In this document: positions 45,178 through 54,486 of the stretch, one piece after another
Layout of the letters: each line of letters opens with the position of its first letter
How positions within the stretch are numbered: position 1 is the stretch's first letter
Made by a program: the position numbers and the translations under genes
The notes under the pieces: model-generated
The model's database searches: none
The model's input: the letters and a program-made list of their open reading frames with translations, nothing else
Told to the model about the DNA's origin: nothing
NCBI GenBank assembly: GCA_036723975.1
Contig: DAIMGJ010000002.1
Coordinates: forward strand, 143,347-207,346
DNA from: JAILEN01 sp036723975
GTDB taxonomy: Bacteria; Bacillota; Clostridia; Lachnospirales; Lachnospiraceae
Length of the DNA: 64,000 bases
Reading direction: 5' to 3'

Positions 45178-46214
45178 GAAAGCTTATTTCTTCCCGGGAA
45201 GGTGTTGTATTTATCTGCCTTCCACACAGGCTCGATTCCTTTTACCGCATCCGAAACCGAAATCTCTGCATCTTCGTGATCTACATCAATTAAGGTATAG
45301 TTATCATTTCCCATGCCAAGTTCCTTCATATAGGAAAGCTGACGCAGACCGTGTCTGGTTTCCATTCGCTCAATCAAGTGCTTTCCGCCACCGCCCGGAA
45401 GTGCATAAATCAAATCCACGCAGGCATTATCCACTGCCAAAATATCATAGGATGCAAGAATTCCGACATCCGGTGTTACAACAGGCTCCGCTTCGCATCC
45501 TTCACAATCGCAGGATACCGACATATTTCTCATAACATTGATAAAGGAAATATGACCCTTGAAATGATCAATCGTTCCCTTGGTGGACTCACAAATTCGC
45601 TCCATGAGTTCTTCTTTATCGATATCAAAAGGATTCGTTTGTGTATGGATTTCTGCCTTTCCGATCCGTCCATCCGCACATCCGATTCCGATGTTTTTGT
45701 TAGAACCACCGAAGCCGCCCATCACATGACCCTTAAAATGAGTAAGAGCAAGGAAGGAATCATAATCCAAAAGGCTCTTTCCCACATGGATTTCGTCAAA
45801 CCATTTTCCACCCTTTACCGGCAAAGTATCCAAACCGTGCTCGTCCATGATATCCACCGGACAAAACGTCCATCCGTTTACTTCCAGGGTTTTTCTGTGG
45901 GCTTCCGTTGTGTATCTGCTTCCTTCATAATAGGTGTTGGTTTCCACAATGGTGGCATCCTTGTCCTTAAGTTCTTCTTCAAACAAAGTTTTAACCCAAG
46001 GACGAGGAATGATATTCGGTCCTTCCGCCTCGCCGGTATGAAGTTTCACTGCAAGCTTTCCATCCAGCCCTTTTGAAACTTTCTCATACAGTTTCTTTAA
46101 GCCTTCCTCCGATAAATCTCTTGTAAAGTATACAATGGATTTCTCTCCGGTTCGCTTTTCAATCGGTACGTACTTGTCACCGTCTTTGCCCGGCACTTTC
46201 ATCATTTCTGCCAT
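45174..46214 (-). CDS. DUF362 protein in the lar operon
   Basis: This 346-residue protein matches DUF362: GFGGSNKNIGIGCADGRIGK, then SCDCEGCEAEPVVTPDVGI and DILAVDNACVDLIY. The CDC-x3-C cluster may bind a metal or Fe-S centre. No ferredoxin repeats follow. It lies between larC and larE, overlapping the latter by 4 bp, which suggests a part in making or using the nickel-pincer cofactor. The reaction is unknown. Confidence 0.8.
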   Translation of the reverse strand: MAEMMKVPGKDGDKYVPIEKRTGEKSIVYFTRDLSEEGLKKLYEKVSKGLDGKLAVKLHTGEAEGPNIIPRPWVKTLFEEELKDKDATIVETNTYYEGSRYTTEAHRKTLEVNGWTFCPVDIMDEHGLDTLPVKGGKWFDEIHVGKSLLDYDSFLALTHFKGHVMGGFGGSNKNIGIGCADGRIGKAEIHTQTNPFDIDKEELMERICESTKGTIDHFKGHISFINVMRNMSVSCDCEGCEAEPVVTPDVGILASYDILAVDNACVDLIYALPGGGGKHLIERMETRHGLRQLSYMKELGMGNDNYTLIDVDHEDAEISVSDAVKGIEPVWKADKYNTFPGRNKLS

Positions 46215-46230
46215 AGAAAACCTCCTTTAA

Positions 46231-47061
46231 TCACTCATTTGAAATCAACATCGCCCTTAAATAACCTGCTGTGTTATATTTTCTTTTTCCTGCTCCATAT
46301 CCGGTTTTTTCTATTTTAAAAATCTCCGGTGGTTTATCAGAAGTCATAATCGCCGCAACGATTGCCGCCCCCGTCGGCGTCACCAGTTCTCCCTGTACTT
46401 CCGTAATTTTCATAGGAATGGAATGGGCACTTACAATATTTGTTACCGCCGGAACCGGAATCGGTAAAATCCCGTGTCTGCATCTTACACTGCCTTGTCC
46501 TTCCGAAAGATAAGGAACATACACTTGCTTTATATCAAGCGCCTCCACCAAATATGCTGCCGCCAAAACATCCACGATGGAATCAATGGCTCCCACCTCA
46601 TGGAAATGTACCTTTTCTTTTGGGATTCCATGGGCTTTTGATTCCGCATCCGCAAGAATGTCAAAAATCTTTTCGGCTAACTTTTTTGTTTTGTCATTAA
46701 ATGATGTTTGTGAAATGATTTCTTTTATTTCCGCAAGCCCTCTGTGCGCCTGATGGTTGTGATGTTCCCGGTGTTCATCCGGATGATTGACCATGGCATC
46801 TGCATGTCCATCCAAATGTCCGTACAAATACTCCATATCATGATCATGCCCGTCATGCATTTCATCCAACACCACATCAAAATCCGTACAAGCAATCCCG
46901 GACTTTTCTACTTTGCTGATTTTGATATCAAAACCATCATCCGCGATACTTTTTAATCCGGCAATCAGTTCTTTTTCATCCGCGCCAAGATCCAAAAGTG
47001 CCGCCACAAACATATCCCCACTGATTCCGCTTGCACAATCAAGATATAAACGTTTCCCCAT
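46231..47061 (-). CDS. larC: Nickel-insertion protein LarC, N-terminal domain only (LarC1)
   Basis: LarC inserts Ni into the pincer cofactor. The 276-residue protein has the LarC1 parts: YLDCASGISGDMFVAALLDLG at the start, a His-rich Ni-binding loop (HDHDMEYLYGHLDGHAD and HREHHNHQAH, residues 75-115), HFHEVGAIDSIVDVL, and TPTGAAIVA. It stops at residue 276 (GYLRAMLISNE), where full-length LarC continues with the CTP-binding LarC2 domain of about 130 residues. Only 16 bp separate it from DUF362, so LarC2 is not encoded next to it in any frame. Confidence 0.9.
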   Translation of the reverse strand: MGKRLYLDCASGISGDMFVAALLDLGADEKELIAGLKSIADDGFDIKISKVEKSGIACTDFDVVLDEMHDGHDHDMEYLYGHLDGHADAMVNHPDEHREHHNHQAHRGLAEIKEIISQTSFNDKTKKLAEKIFDILADAESKAHGIPKEKVHFHEVGAIDSIVDVLAAAYLVEALDIKQVYVPYLSEGQGSVRCRHGILPIPVPAVTNIVSAHSIPMKITEVQGELVTPTGAAIVAAIMTSDKPPEIFKIEKTGYGAGKRKYNTAGYLRAMLISNE

Positions 47062-47069
47062 AAAACTCC

Positions 47070-47828
47070 TTATTGTAACGGTTGATTCTCGTAAGTCTGT
47101 CTGTTAATCTGGCTGGCCAAAACACCTGCTCCGTAGCCATTATCAATGTTTACGGTTGCGATCCCGTTGGCACAGGAATTTAACATTGTTAAAAGTGCGG
47201 AAAGCCCGTTTAGGCTCGCTCCATACCCTACCGAAGTCGGAACGGCGATGACCGGACAACGAACCAGTCCTGCCACAATACTTGCAAGGGCGCCTTCCAT
47301 TCCGGCCACTGCAATGACACAGCTTGCACCCTCAAACACATCCACATGATGCATCAGTCGATGGAGTCCGCTAACCCCCACATCAAACAAGCTAACTACA
47401 TCAGCTCCCATAAAGCCCGCCACTTCCACCGCCTCTTTTGCCACAGGAATATCAGCGGTACCCGCGGTGCAAACAACGACTTTTCCGATATGCTCTTTTT
47501 CTTCCTTCTCAATTTTTAAAATATGAGATTCTTCATCAAAGCAAACCATGGGAAGTTCTTTTTTTATGTATTCGTATTGTTCTTTTGATGCTCTTGTGCC
47601 AAGAACTTCTCCGTTTAATTCATATAATTTTTTATAGATTCCAAGCAGATACTCATCTTTTTTCCCACTGCAAAAAACGACTTCCGGGAAGCCTTGTCTC
47701 TTTTGTCTTCCGATATCGAGTTTGGCATAGCCCATCTCCTCGACGCCATCGGGTTGCAGTAATTTTTTTGCATCTTCTTTTGAAAGTTTTCCGGACTCAA
47801 ATTCGGTTAAAATCTCTTCGATTCTCAT
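47070..47828 (-). CDS. larB: Pyridinium-3,5-dicarboxylate synthase LarB
   Basis: LarB carboxylates nicotinic acid adenine dinucleotide, the first step to the nickel-pincer cofactor. The ATG at 47828 behind AGGAAG gives 252 residues. The AIR-carboxylase-like domain has VVCTAGTADIPVAKEA, GVSGLHRL, VIAVAGMEGALASIVAGL and the catalytic-type Cys in MLNSCANGIATVNIDNGYGAG. It heads the lar operon. Confidence 0.93.
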   Translation of the reverse strand: MRIEEILTEFESGKLSKEDAKKLLQPDGVEEMGYAKLDIGRQKRQGFPEVVFCSGKKDEYLLGIYKKLYELNGEVLGTRASKEQYEYIKKELPMVCFDEESHILKIEKEEKEHIGKVVVCTAGTADIPVAKEAVEVAGFMGADVVSLFDVGVSGLHRLMHHVDVFEGASCVIAVAGMEGALASIVAGLVRCPVIAVPTSVGYGASLNGLSALLTMLNSCANGIATVNIDNGYGAGVLASQINRQTYENQPLQ

Positions 47829-47850
47829 ATAACTCTTCCTACTCAAACGA

Positions 47851-48531
47851 TTATTTGTTTAAATCTTTTATAACTTCCGATGCCAGCGCCAATCCTGCTG
47901 CCGGTGGCACAAAAGAGATGGAGCCCGGCGTCCGCTGTCCCAAAGAAATGGGTTCTTCTTTGGAATAAACCACCTTTAGTTTTTTAATTCCTCTGGCCTT
48001 GCATTCACGGCGCATGACTTTTGCCAAAGGACAAACGGAAGTTTTAAATAAATCCGTGACCTCAAAACGTGTAGGGTCCAGTTTGTTTCCCGTTCCCATG
48101 CTGCTGATTACCGGAATCTTTTCTGCGTTGCAACGGGTAATAATTACCAGCTTTGCAGTCACGGTATCCACGCAATCCACCACATAATCAAACTCATCAA
48201 AGGGAAACTCTGACGCATTTTCCGGAAGATAAAAGCAATCGTGAATTACCACATCCACTTCCGGATTGATATCTAGCATGCGCTCTTTCATCACTTCCAC
48301 TTTTTTTCTTCCGATAGTAGAATGTGTCGCGATAATTTGGCGATTTAAATTCGTAACATCCACCACATCATGATCAAAAAGTTCAAAATGTCCCACGCCG
48401 GCGCGCACCAAGGCTTCGCACACATAACCGCCAACGCCGCCGATTCCGAAGATGGCCACTTTTTTCTTATGTAGGTTTTCTATTTTTTCTTCGCCCAAAA
48501 GCAGGGCGGTTCTTGTAAATTGAGGATTCAT
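47851..48531 (-). CDS. tcdA: tRNA threonylcarbamoyladenosine dehydratase (ThiF/E1-like)
   Basis: TcdA cyclises t6A37 of tRNA to its ct6A form. I use the ATG at 48531 (226 residues) because MNPQFTRTALLLGEEKIENL is the family's N-terminus. The Rossmann site is FGIGGVGGYVCEALVRAG, followed by DHDVVDVTNLNRQI with the catalytic Arg/Asn, CVDTVTAKL and SSMGTGNKLDP. It lies 22 bp upstream of larB and may be co-transcribed with the lar genes. Confidence 0.9.
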   Translation of the reverse strand: MNPQFTRTALLLGEEKIENLHKKKVAIFGIGGVGGYVCEALVRAGVGHFELFDHDVVDVTNLNRQIIATHSTIGRKKVEVMKERMLDINPEVDVVIHDCFYLPENASEFPFDEFDYVVDCVDTVTAKLVIITRCNAEKIPVISSMGTGNKLDPTRFEVTDLFKTSVCPLAKVMRRECKARGIKKLKVVYSKEEPISLGQRTPGSISFVPPAAGLALASEVIKDLNK

Positions 48532-48592
48532 GCTTTTCCTTTTGATCCGTTTTTCGTTATGTATCCATTTTATAACGAAGTCGTAAAAAATT

Positions 48593-48626
48593 AAACAAAA
48601 AGATACACCCCAAAAAGGGGTGCATC
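48593..48626 (-). terminator. Terminator downstream of the 257-aa membrane protein
   Basis: GATGCACCCC pairs with GGGGTGTATC (10 bp, one G-U), loop TTTTT, then TTTTTGTTT on the minus strand. Confidence 0.9.
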
Positions 48627-48631
48627 TCTTC

Positions 48632-49405
48632 TCACACCGCAAACACAGCGATGCATACCAGAATCAATAACCAACTACCAATTACTATGCCCAAAGTCAC
48701 CTTAATCCCCACATCCCACCTTAAGTCATAAAAATCCATAATCCGAAATCCAACCAGAGCCAACAGCGCTCCAATTATAATTGCCAACGCCGGAAGCAGT
48801 ATTGCAGTCGCAAGAAGTAGGATTGTCCCGAATTGTGGACCTGCCTCCAAAAAATTACTTATCATAGTGCTATTCAAAAAACTTGTGAGCAAAAAGATTC
48901 CGACAACCAAGAATAAAACTCCTACCTGACGGAACTGTCGGCCTTCTTCCCAGCTTAGGCGCTGATGGTTCCATATTCCCGGACGGTAGGAAAAGCCGTG
49001 GTCCATCAAATAATGCTCAATGATGGATAATAACTTCTCCTCATCATATCCGATGCTTGCCCAGTCTTTCGGGCTGACTTTTTTTCTCCAGCGCAGCGTC
49101 TCCGGCGTAGAAAGTGAATAATATGTCCTTCGCTCCGCACCCCGTTGTGGGTGATACTTATCCCTATGAAGGGTTGTCTCCCCACCACAAAAGGTTTTGT
49201 TTGCCCGAAGGGTATAAGTCACCGAAAAAGGCTCCTCCTGCTCCGCCTTCCAGCGAGCAACTACCTTATTTTTTTGAATCTCTACAACAAAGGGATATTT
49301 CTCTGCGTTTAAATCCCTTTGCATGTTTTCCTTAAATTCCTCAAATTCTCTAGTATCCATTGCATATTTGTTAAACTCTATCAAAAATTCATCTCTCGGC
49401 AACAT
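48632..49405 (-). CDS. Membrane protein of unknown function
   Basis: This 257-residue protein has a soluble N-terminal half (about 165 residues, rich in charged and aromatic residues) and three or four C-terminal helices (VGVLFLVVGIFLLTSFL, FGTILLLATAILLPALAIII, VTLGIVIGSWLLILVCIAVF). I recognise no family or catalytic motif. It has its own terminator. Confidence 0.6.
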   Translation of the reverse strand: MLPRDEFLIEFNKYAMDTREFEEFKENMQRDLNAEKYPFVVEIQKNKVVARWKAEQEEPFSVTYTLRANKTFCGGETTLHRDKYHPQRGAERRTYYSLSTPETLRWRKKVSPKDWASIGYDEEKLLSIIEHYLMDHGFSYRPGIWNHQRLSWEEGRQFRQVGVLFLVVGIFLLTSFLNSTMISNFLEAGPQFGTILLLATAILLPALAIIIGALLALVGFRIMDFYDLRWDVGIKVTLGIVIGSWLLILVCIAVFAV

Positions 49406-49414
49406 ATCAGCCTA

Positions 49415-49492
49415 TCAAAAGTAAGCATGTTCAATGTCATAGTATTTGGGATTAGCTGGAATAATCCATTCCTTAGGCTGAAATATTTTCAT
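49415..49492 (-). pseudogene. Remnant of an EVE-domain-type gene (first 25 codons)
   Basis: Behind GGAGGAAATGAGGC, an ATG at 49492 opens a frame reading MKIFQPKEWIIPANPKYY... that stops at codon 26. This start resembles EVE/PUA-like nucleotide-binding proteins, which run to about 140-300 residues. The rest of the gene is missing, so I call it a truncated remnant after cstA. A 25-residue peptide is possible but less likely. Confidence 0.5.
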
Positions 49493-49495
49493 GCC

Positions 49496-50908
49496 TCATT
49501 TCCTCCATACCTGCTTCATGCGACAGCAATATATCAAAAACAGAACTGTGGCAAAGACAATCCCGACCGGATAGGCAATCACAGCCCCCATATGAAGTCC
49601 CTCTTTTGCCATCAGTATATAAGTCACGCTCACCGCACTCATAAAGCCAGCCGGCAAAGCCGTAAGCAAGGACACCATTTTGTTTTCATGTGTCTTTATC
49701 AGATATGCCGTGGCCACCCATAGGGAAATCATCGCAAGAGTCTGGTTGCTCCAGGAAAAGTACCTCCACAGCACGTTAAAATCTATCTGCGTCAGAAGTG
49801 CGCCTACCGCCAAAAGCGGCAGTGTGATCACAAGTCTGTTTTTTATCTTTTTTTGATCAAGCCCGGTAATCTCGGAAAGTATCAGACGTGCCGAACGAAA
49901 TGCCGTATCCCCTGAAGTGATCGGGCATGCGATAACACCGATGATGGCAAGCACGCCGCCTGCCGTCCCAAGCATTCCCGTGGATATATCATAGACCGTA
50001 CCCGACTGGCCCAGATCTGTCAGTGCCTGATTCAGTCCGCCCGTTGCACCGTAAAATGCCACACCGGCAGCCGCCCACACCAAAGCAATCACAGACTCCG
50101 AAAGCATCGCTCCATAGAAAATTTTTCGTCCCAGTTTCTCAGAAGTAATGCACTTGGCAATCATGGGTGACTGGGTGGCATGAAATCCCGAAATTGCTCC
50201 ACATGCAACGGTTATGAACATAAAAGGCCATATAGGCAGTCCCTCCGGATGGATGTCTTGCAGGGTAATCTCCGGAATTGTGTACCCGCCGGAAAAAATC
50301 CCATACAGGATCCCCACTGCCATAATGATCAAAACTGCGCCAAATATCGGATAAAGCTTTCCGATAATCTTATCAATCGGAAGGAGCGTCGCCAGCACAT
50401 AGTAGATCAAGATTACCACAATCCAGAAAGTGGTGTTTAAGATATTCGGTGTAAGCCTTGCCAAAAGCGCTGCCGGCGAATTGACAAACACGGTTCCCGT
50501 CAGGACTAACAGCACCACAGAAAAAAGCCTCATCCCCCACCTTACAGCAGATCCCAGATAGATGCCGCTAAGCTCTGCAATAGATGCCCCATCATGCCTC
50601 TCAGAGATCATGCCCGACATATAGTCATGGACTCCTCCTGCCAGAACGCTTCCGAAGATAATCCATAAAAACACAACCGGTCCAAAGCAGGCGCCCATCA
50701 ATGCCCCGAAGATTGGACCTGTTCCTGCGATGTTCAAAAGCTGAACTAGAAAGGCCTTCCATGCCGGCATAGGCATAAAGTCCACCCCATCCTGCCTTGT
50801 ATATGCCGGGGTTTCCCTGTCATCCGGCGCAAATACCATTTCTATAATCCTGCCATAAACAAAGAAGCCAATAAGCAGTACTGCAAATGATAAAATCAGC
50901 GATATCAC
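49496..50908 (-). CDS. cstA: CstA-family transporter (short form)
   Basis: This 470-residue transporter has about 12 helices and the CstA motifs: GVDFMPMPAWKAFLVQLLNIAGTGPIFGALMG (split here around residue 50), FGSVLAGGVHDYMSGMISERHDG, and GFHATQSPMIAKCI. CstA proteins take up peptides or pyruvate, and some are induced by carbon starvation. It is shorter than the 700-residue E. coli protein, as usual in Firmicutes. It lies 49 bp after preA. Confidence 0.88.
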   Translation of the reverse strand: MISLILSFAVLLIGFFVYGRIIEMVFAPDDRETPAYTRQDGVDFMPMPAWKAFLVQLLNIAGTGPIFGALMGACFGPVVFLWIIFGSVLAGGVHDYMSGMISERHDGASIAELSGIYLGSAVRWGMRLFSVVLLVLTGTVFVNSPAALLARLTPNILNTTFWIVVILIYYVLATLLPIDKIIGKLYPIFGAVLIIMAVGILYGIFSGGYTIPEITLQDIHPEGLPIWPFMFITVACGAISGFHATQSPMIAKCITSEKLGRKIFYGAMLSESVIALVWAAAGVAFYGATGGLNQALTDLGQSGTVYDISTGMLGTAGGVLAIIGVIACPITSGDTAFRSARLILSEITGLDQKKIKNRLVITLPLLAVGALLTQIDFNVLWRYFSWSNQTLAMISLWVATAYLIKTHENKMVSLLTALPAGFMSAVSVTYILMAKEGLHMGAVIAYPVGIVFATVLFLIYCCRMKQVWRK

Positions 50909-50957
50909 GATTCTTCCCTCCTAATAGAAATCCTTTCCAGGGATTTCAATACATTCC

Positions 50958-52460
50958 CTAGTTCGCCTGCCTTTGTATCCTCTTTGACACTGTTGATATG
51001 GCATTCTCAGGACATACGAGCCTGCACAGATGACAGCCCACACACTTGCTGCCGTCCAGCTTTGGGACCCTGTCCTCAAATCTTATGGCCTGATGTCCGC
51101 CATCCTGACAGGAAATATAGCATCTGCCGCAGCCTATGCATTTTTCGGTGTCGAACCGTGGAAAAAGTACCGTATCCCTCTCAAGAACATCAGTGGTATC
51201 GCTTACGGAAGAAAGCCCTGCGCCAACGATGTCCCTGACATTGGAAACCCCGAATTGTGCCAGATAATAGTTAAGACCGGAACAAAGGTCATCAATGATA
51301 CGATACCCATACTGCATAACAGCGGTCGTTACCTGCAGCGAGCCGGCACCCATAAGGATAAATTCCAGTGCATCGCGCCATGTCTCTATTCCGCCCATTC
51401 CGCTGATATGCATGTCTTTTAACTTTTCATTCTGCCCGAGTTCCGATATAAACCTCAGGGCGATTGGCTTGACCGCATTACCGCTATATCCGCCTACGGC
51501 AGATTTTCCCTTTACCGCCGGAGCGGAAACATAGGTATACGGGCTTACTCCTATCACGCTTTTTATGGTATTGATTGCGGCTATTCCGTCCGCCCCACCT
51601 CTCAGCGCCGCTTCTGCCGCCGGAGACATCGCAGCAACATTGGGGGTAAGCTTTGCAAGCACGGGAATTTTTGTTCCGGCTTTTGCGGCCTTTGTATACC
51701 TTTCCACCAGCTCCGGTATCTGTCCTATATCGCTGCCAAGACCGTCATCCTGCATATTCGGGCAGGAAAAATTAAGTTCAACGGCATCGGCACCGTTTTT
51801 TTCGCACAGCTTTGCCAGCTCTCTCCACTCTTCCTCATCCTGTCCCATGATAGATGCAAGTATGAATTTTGACGGATAATTCTCCTTCAGCCTTCTGAAT
51901 ATCTCCATATTTTCGGCAACGCTGTGATCGGAAAGCTGCTCGATATTCTTAAAGCCAAGAATGCTCCCATTGTCTCCCGTTATGGCTGAAAACCTCGGGG
52001 ACGCTTCATGAATGTCAAAGGAACATATGGTCTTAAAGCACGCCCCTGCCCAGCCTGCCTCAAAAGCCCTCGCACACATATCGTATGTAGACGCAACCAC
52101 AGAAGAGGACAGAAGAAACGGATTCTCAAGGGATATTCCGCACAGGTCGCATGTAAGCTTTTCCTTATCCTCCGGGATTGCAATCTCCGCTTTCTCTCTT
52201 ACTTCGTCGCAAAGGCAGGTCATAATCTGTTTTACAGGCACCTTTCCTGCTCTTACGCATGCTTTTTCACAGGGTGCGCTGCAACCTTCACATGGATTGT
52301 CCTCAGGCAGCTTAAGTGCAGCCACATCCTCGTTGTCAAACCAGATGCTCCTGAGCTGATTACCGGGATCAATAAACTCACATGCCGCAGAGCAAGGCGC
52401 ATCCTCGCATAGAACACATGCAATCATATCCGCTCTTTTTACCATATGTTCTCTAATCAT
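50958..52460 (-). CDS. preA: PreA-type dihydropyrimidine dehydrogenase with extra N-terminal Fe-S region
   Basis: The 500-residue protein resembles PreA, the catalytic half of NAD-dependent dihydropyrimidine dehydrogenase. The FMN barrel spans about residues 105-400 (catalytic-type Cys in ELNFSCPNMQ), and two C-terminal [4Fe-4S] motifs are complete (Cys 441, 444, 447, 451 and 473, 476, 479, 483). Unusually, residues 1-95 add a Cys-rich region (Cys 15, 18, 23, 27 and 57, 60, 64, 68) like the N-terminal Fe-S domain of PreT or mammalian DPD. No preT is near by. Another reductive substrate is possible. Confidence 0.82.
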   Translation of the reverse strand: MIREHMVKRADMIACVLCEDAPCSAACEFIDPGNQLRSIWFDNEDVAALKLPEDNPCEGCSAPCEKACVRAGKVPVKQIMTCLCDEVREKAEIAIPEDKEKLTCDLCGISLENPFLLSSSVVASTYDMCARAFEAGWAGACFKTICSFDIHEASPRFSAITGDNGSILGFKNIEQLSDHSVAENMEIFRRLKENYPSKFILASIMGQDEEEWRELAKLCEKNGADAVELNFSCPNMQDDGLGSDIGQIPELVERYTKAAKAGTKIPVLAKLTPNVAAMSPAAEAALRGGADGIAAINTIKSVIGVSPYTYVSAPAVKGKSAVGGYSGNAVKPIALRFISELGQNEKLKDMHISGMGGIETWRDALEFILMGAGSLQVTTAVMQYGYRIIDDLCSGLNYYLAQFGVSNVRDIVGAGLSSVSDTTDVLERDTVLFPRFDTEKCIGCGRCYISCQDGGHQAIRFEDRVPKLDGSKCVGCHLCRLVCPENAISTVSKRIQRQAN

Positions 52461-52633
52461 TCTTACCTCCTCTTATGCTGCATCCTCTGACTCCTCTTCC
52501 AGTTTAATCCGATCGATGATCCAAACTTGTACAGTTTATCACTCGCCGTCCAACAAATGTCCAATATCCTCGTTTATAATTTTCTTTCTTCTTTTTTATA
52601 GAGGATTTTGTATATGTTCCGAATTAACAGCAG

Positions 52634-54415
52634 TCAGTCAATTTCCACATTGATAAGCAGACAGTTACTGCCAAAGGTATTGATATATCTTATATCTTTT
52701 GCGAGCCTCATCACCATGCGTATTCCCACATTTGATATGGTATCCTGCCCTTTATGGATCTCATAATATTTCATTGGGTCAAATTCTTCACAATAGTCCC
52801 TCAGACTAAGTGATATTCTTCCATCATTCCAAAACAGTCTGTAGTCCACTAACACCTTTGCCCTTGGTTTTGCCCTTCCATGCCGTATGATGTTCCCTGC
52901 CATTTCCTCAACAAAAAGCGCAACAAGAAAGGCCTGTCTCTTGCTTCCTCCATGCTCTATGCAGAAGTCTGATGCACTCCTGCTTACCCTTATCACATCA
53001 TCCATATTGGAAAGCTGTGCCGTAATATTATCCGTAATTCTCCCGCCAAAGCCTTTAGGAAGAAACATATAATCCTCCACATTCCTCGGAACGGATCTGT
53101 TCTTGATACATATCACCGCAAACATACCAAGAATGAGCAGCACCTTTCCCACAGCAATCGATGCCATGACCCCCTTAGATCCAAACAGCATTCCTAAAAT
53201 ATATGACATCGCCACAGGAATGAAAAAGCGCTCCGCAAAGCAAAGAATATTCACAACCCTTCTGTTCTGTATCCCCTGTAAATAATCCTGATAGATCTCT
53301 GTCAGGGCATCAAGCGGTAAGCCCACCGCCATGCAGCGAATGGAAAACACCGCAAGTGCGATCACCTCCGCCTCATTCGTATAAAAGCCCGCAATAGCCG
53401 GTGCTGCCAAATATAAAACGGCACCCAGCGGAACAGTAATCAGCATACTAAGCCTTATGGCATAAGAAAAGCTGCGTTTCAGTCCCCCTTTATCCTCCGC
53501 ACCATAATACATAGAGGAAATTGCCAGGAGTGTCCGTCCGATACCGATACCAATAGAAAACATCAGCATATTCAGATCGCTTTGTATGCCCTTTGCCGCT
53601 ACCGCAGCCGTTCCAAACGCCACCATAAGGTTGATTCGGTTCGTTCCGATATCTCTTAAAATGGTCGCAAGCCGCTTTAAGAAAGTAAGTACCCCGTTTT
53701 TTAGTATCTCACGCACATGGGATGTATTAAGGGAGAACAGGGAAAACCTGAAATATCCGGTTCCTTTGATAAAATGGAAAAGAAGCGTCAAAAGCTGCAA
53801 CCACATGGAAATCGAGGTTGCCATACCCATCCCGAATACGCCACCGCCGAATATCAGGACATTAGCGATATCGCCTGCGATATCCGTAATGCAGAGTACC
53901 ATTGCCGATATGGAGACCAAATGCTTTCCATTATCCATCACAAGGTAAGGGCTTAATACCTGTGTCATGATTACGGCAGGAATTCCGAAAAGATATCCAC
54001 GCAGATAGGAAAGCATATAGGTATAAAGCTCAGGTCTGCTGCTTAATGAAACCCCGCAGATGCGAAACAAAACGCCCGGAGCGATAAGACATAACAGAAC
54101 AAACGCTGCCCCAATCAAAGCACCGGACAGGATGGAAAAAGAAAATACCGCATTTGCCTCATCTCTCTTGCCTTTTCCAATATTATTAGCGCAGACGATC
54201 TGTCCACCGATAGACACAAAGCTCGCAAACAGCAGTATAACATTTACCATCGGTGCAAGAAGCGAAACTGATGAATACGCGTCCGAACCTAAGAAGCGGC
54301 TCGTCACCATACCATCAATGATATTTGCGACAACGCCCGTCAGTTGTGTAAAGATCATAACGAGCGCCGCCGGCAGAAACATTGCAGCTATAACATCTTT
54401 CTTACTCTCTCTCAT
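52634..54415 (-). CDS. MATE transporter fused to an RsbW/SpoIIAB-like ATPase domain
   Basis: This 593-residue protein has a MATE-family membrane region (residues 1-440, twelve helices, IDGMVTSRFLGSDAYSSVSL near the start). A GHKL ATPase domain of the anti-sigma serine-kinase type follows from about residue 455. Its N-box is FVEEMAGNIIRHG (near 505), a G1-like LRDYCEEFDP (near 540) and a G2-like VGIRMVMRLAKDIRY (near 568). RsbW/SpoIIAB proteins phosphorylate STAS partners and bind sigma factors. Here the kinase is tied to a transporter, next to two STAS genes, so it may gate transport or signal from the membrane. The DxGxG motif is degenerate (DYCEE), so activity needs testing. Confidence 0.85.
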   Translation of the reverse strand: MRESKKDVIAAMFLPAALVMIFTQLTGVVANIIDGMVTSRFLGSDAYSSVSLLAPMVNVILLFASFVSIGGQIVCANNIGKGKRDEANAVFSFSILSGALIGAAFVLLCLIAPGVLFRICGVSLSSRPELYTYMLSYLRGYLFGIPAVIMTQVLSPYLVMDNGKHLVSISAMVLCITDIAGDIANVLIFGGGVFGMGMATSISMWLQLLTLLFHFIKGTGYFRFSLFSLNTSHVREILKNGVLTFLKRLATILRDIGTNRINLMVAFGTAAVAAKGIQSDLNMLMFSIGIGIGRTLLAISSMYYGAEDKGGLKRSFSYAIRLSMLITVPLGAVLYLAAPAIAGFYTNEAEVIALAVFSIRCMAVGLPLDALTEIYQDYLQGIQNRRVVNILCFAERFFIPVAMSYILGMLFGSKGVMASIAVGKVLLILGMFAVICIKNRSVPRNVEDYMFLPKGFGGRITDNITAQLSNMDDVIRVSRSASDFCIEHGGSKRQAFLVALFVEEMAGNIIRHGRAKPRAKVLVDYRLFWNDGRISLSLRDYCEEFDPMKYYEIHKGQDTISNVGIRMVMRLAKDIRYINTFGSNCLLINVEID

Positions 54416-54486
54416 ATAAATCTCTCCATCTCGATAGTCACTGCCTCACTGCAAGGTATCCGCAGGTGCTATGAAAACTTCTCAAA

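Noticed and set aside
52461..52633. Short frame ending INEDIGHLLDGE between the MATE and preA genes.
   Set aside because: Too short, no start, and no clear homology; otherwise the 173 bp hold only preA upstream sequence with a weak promoter.
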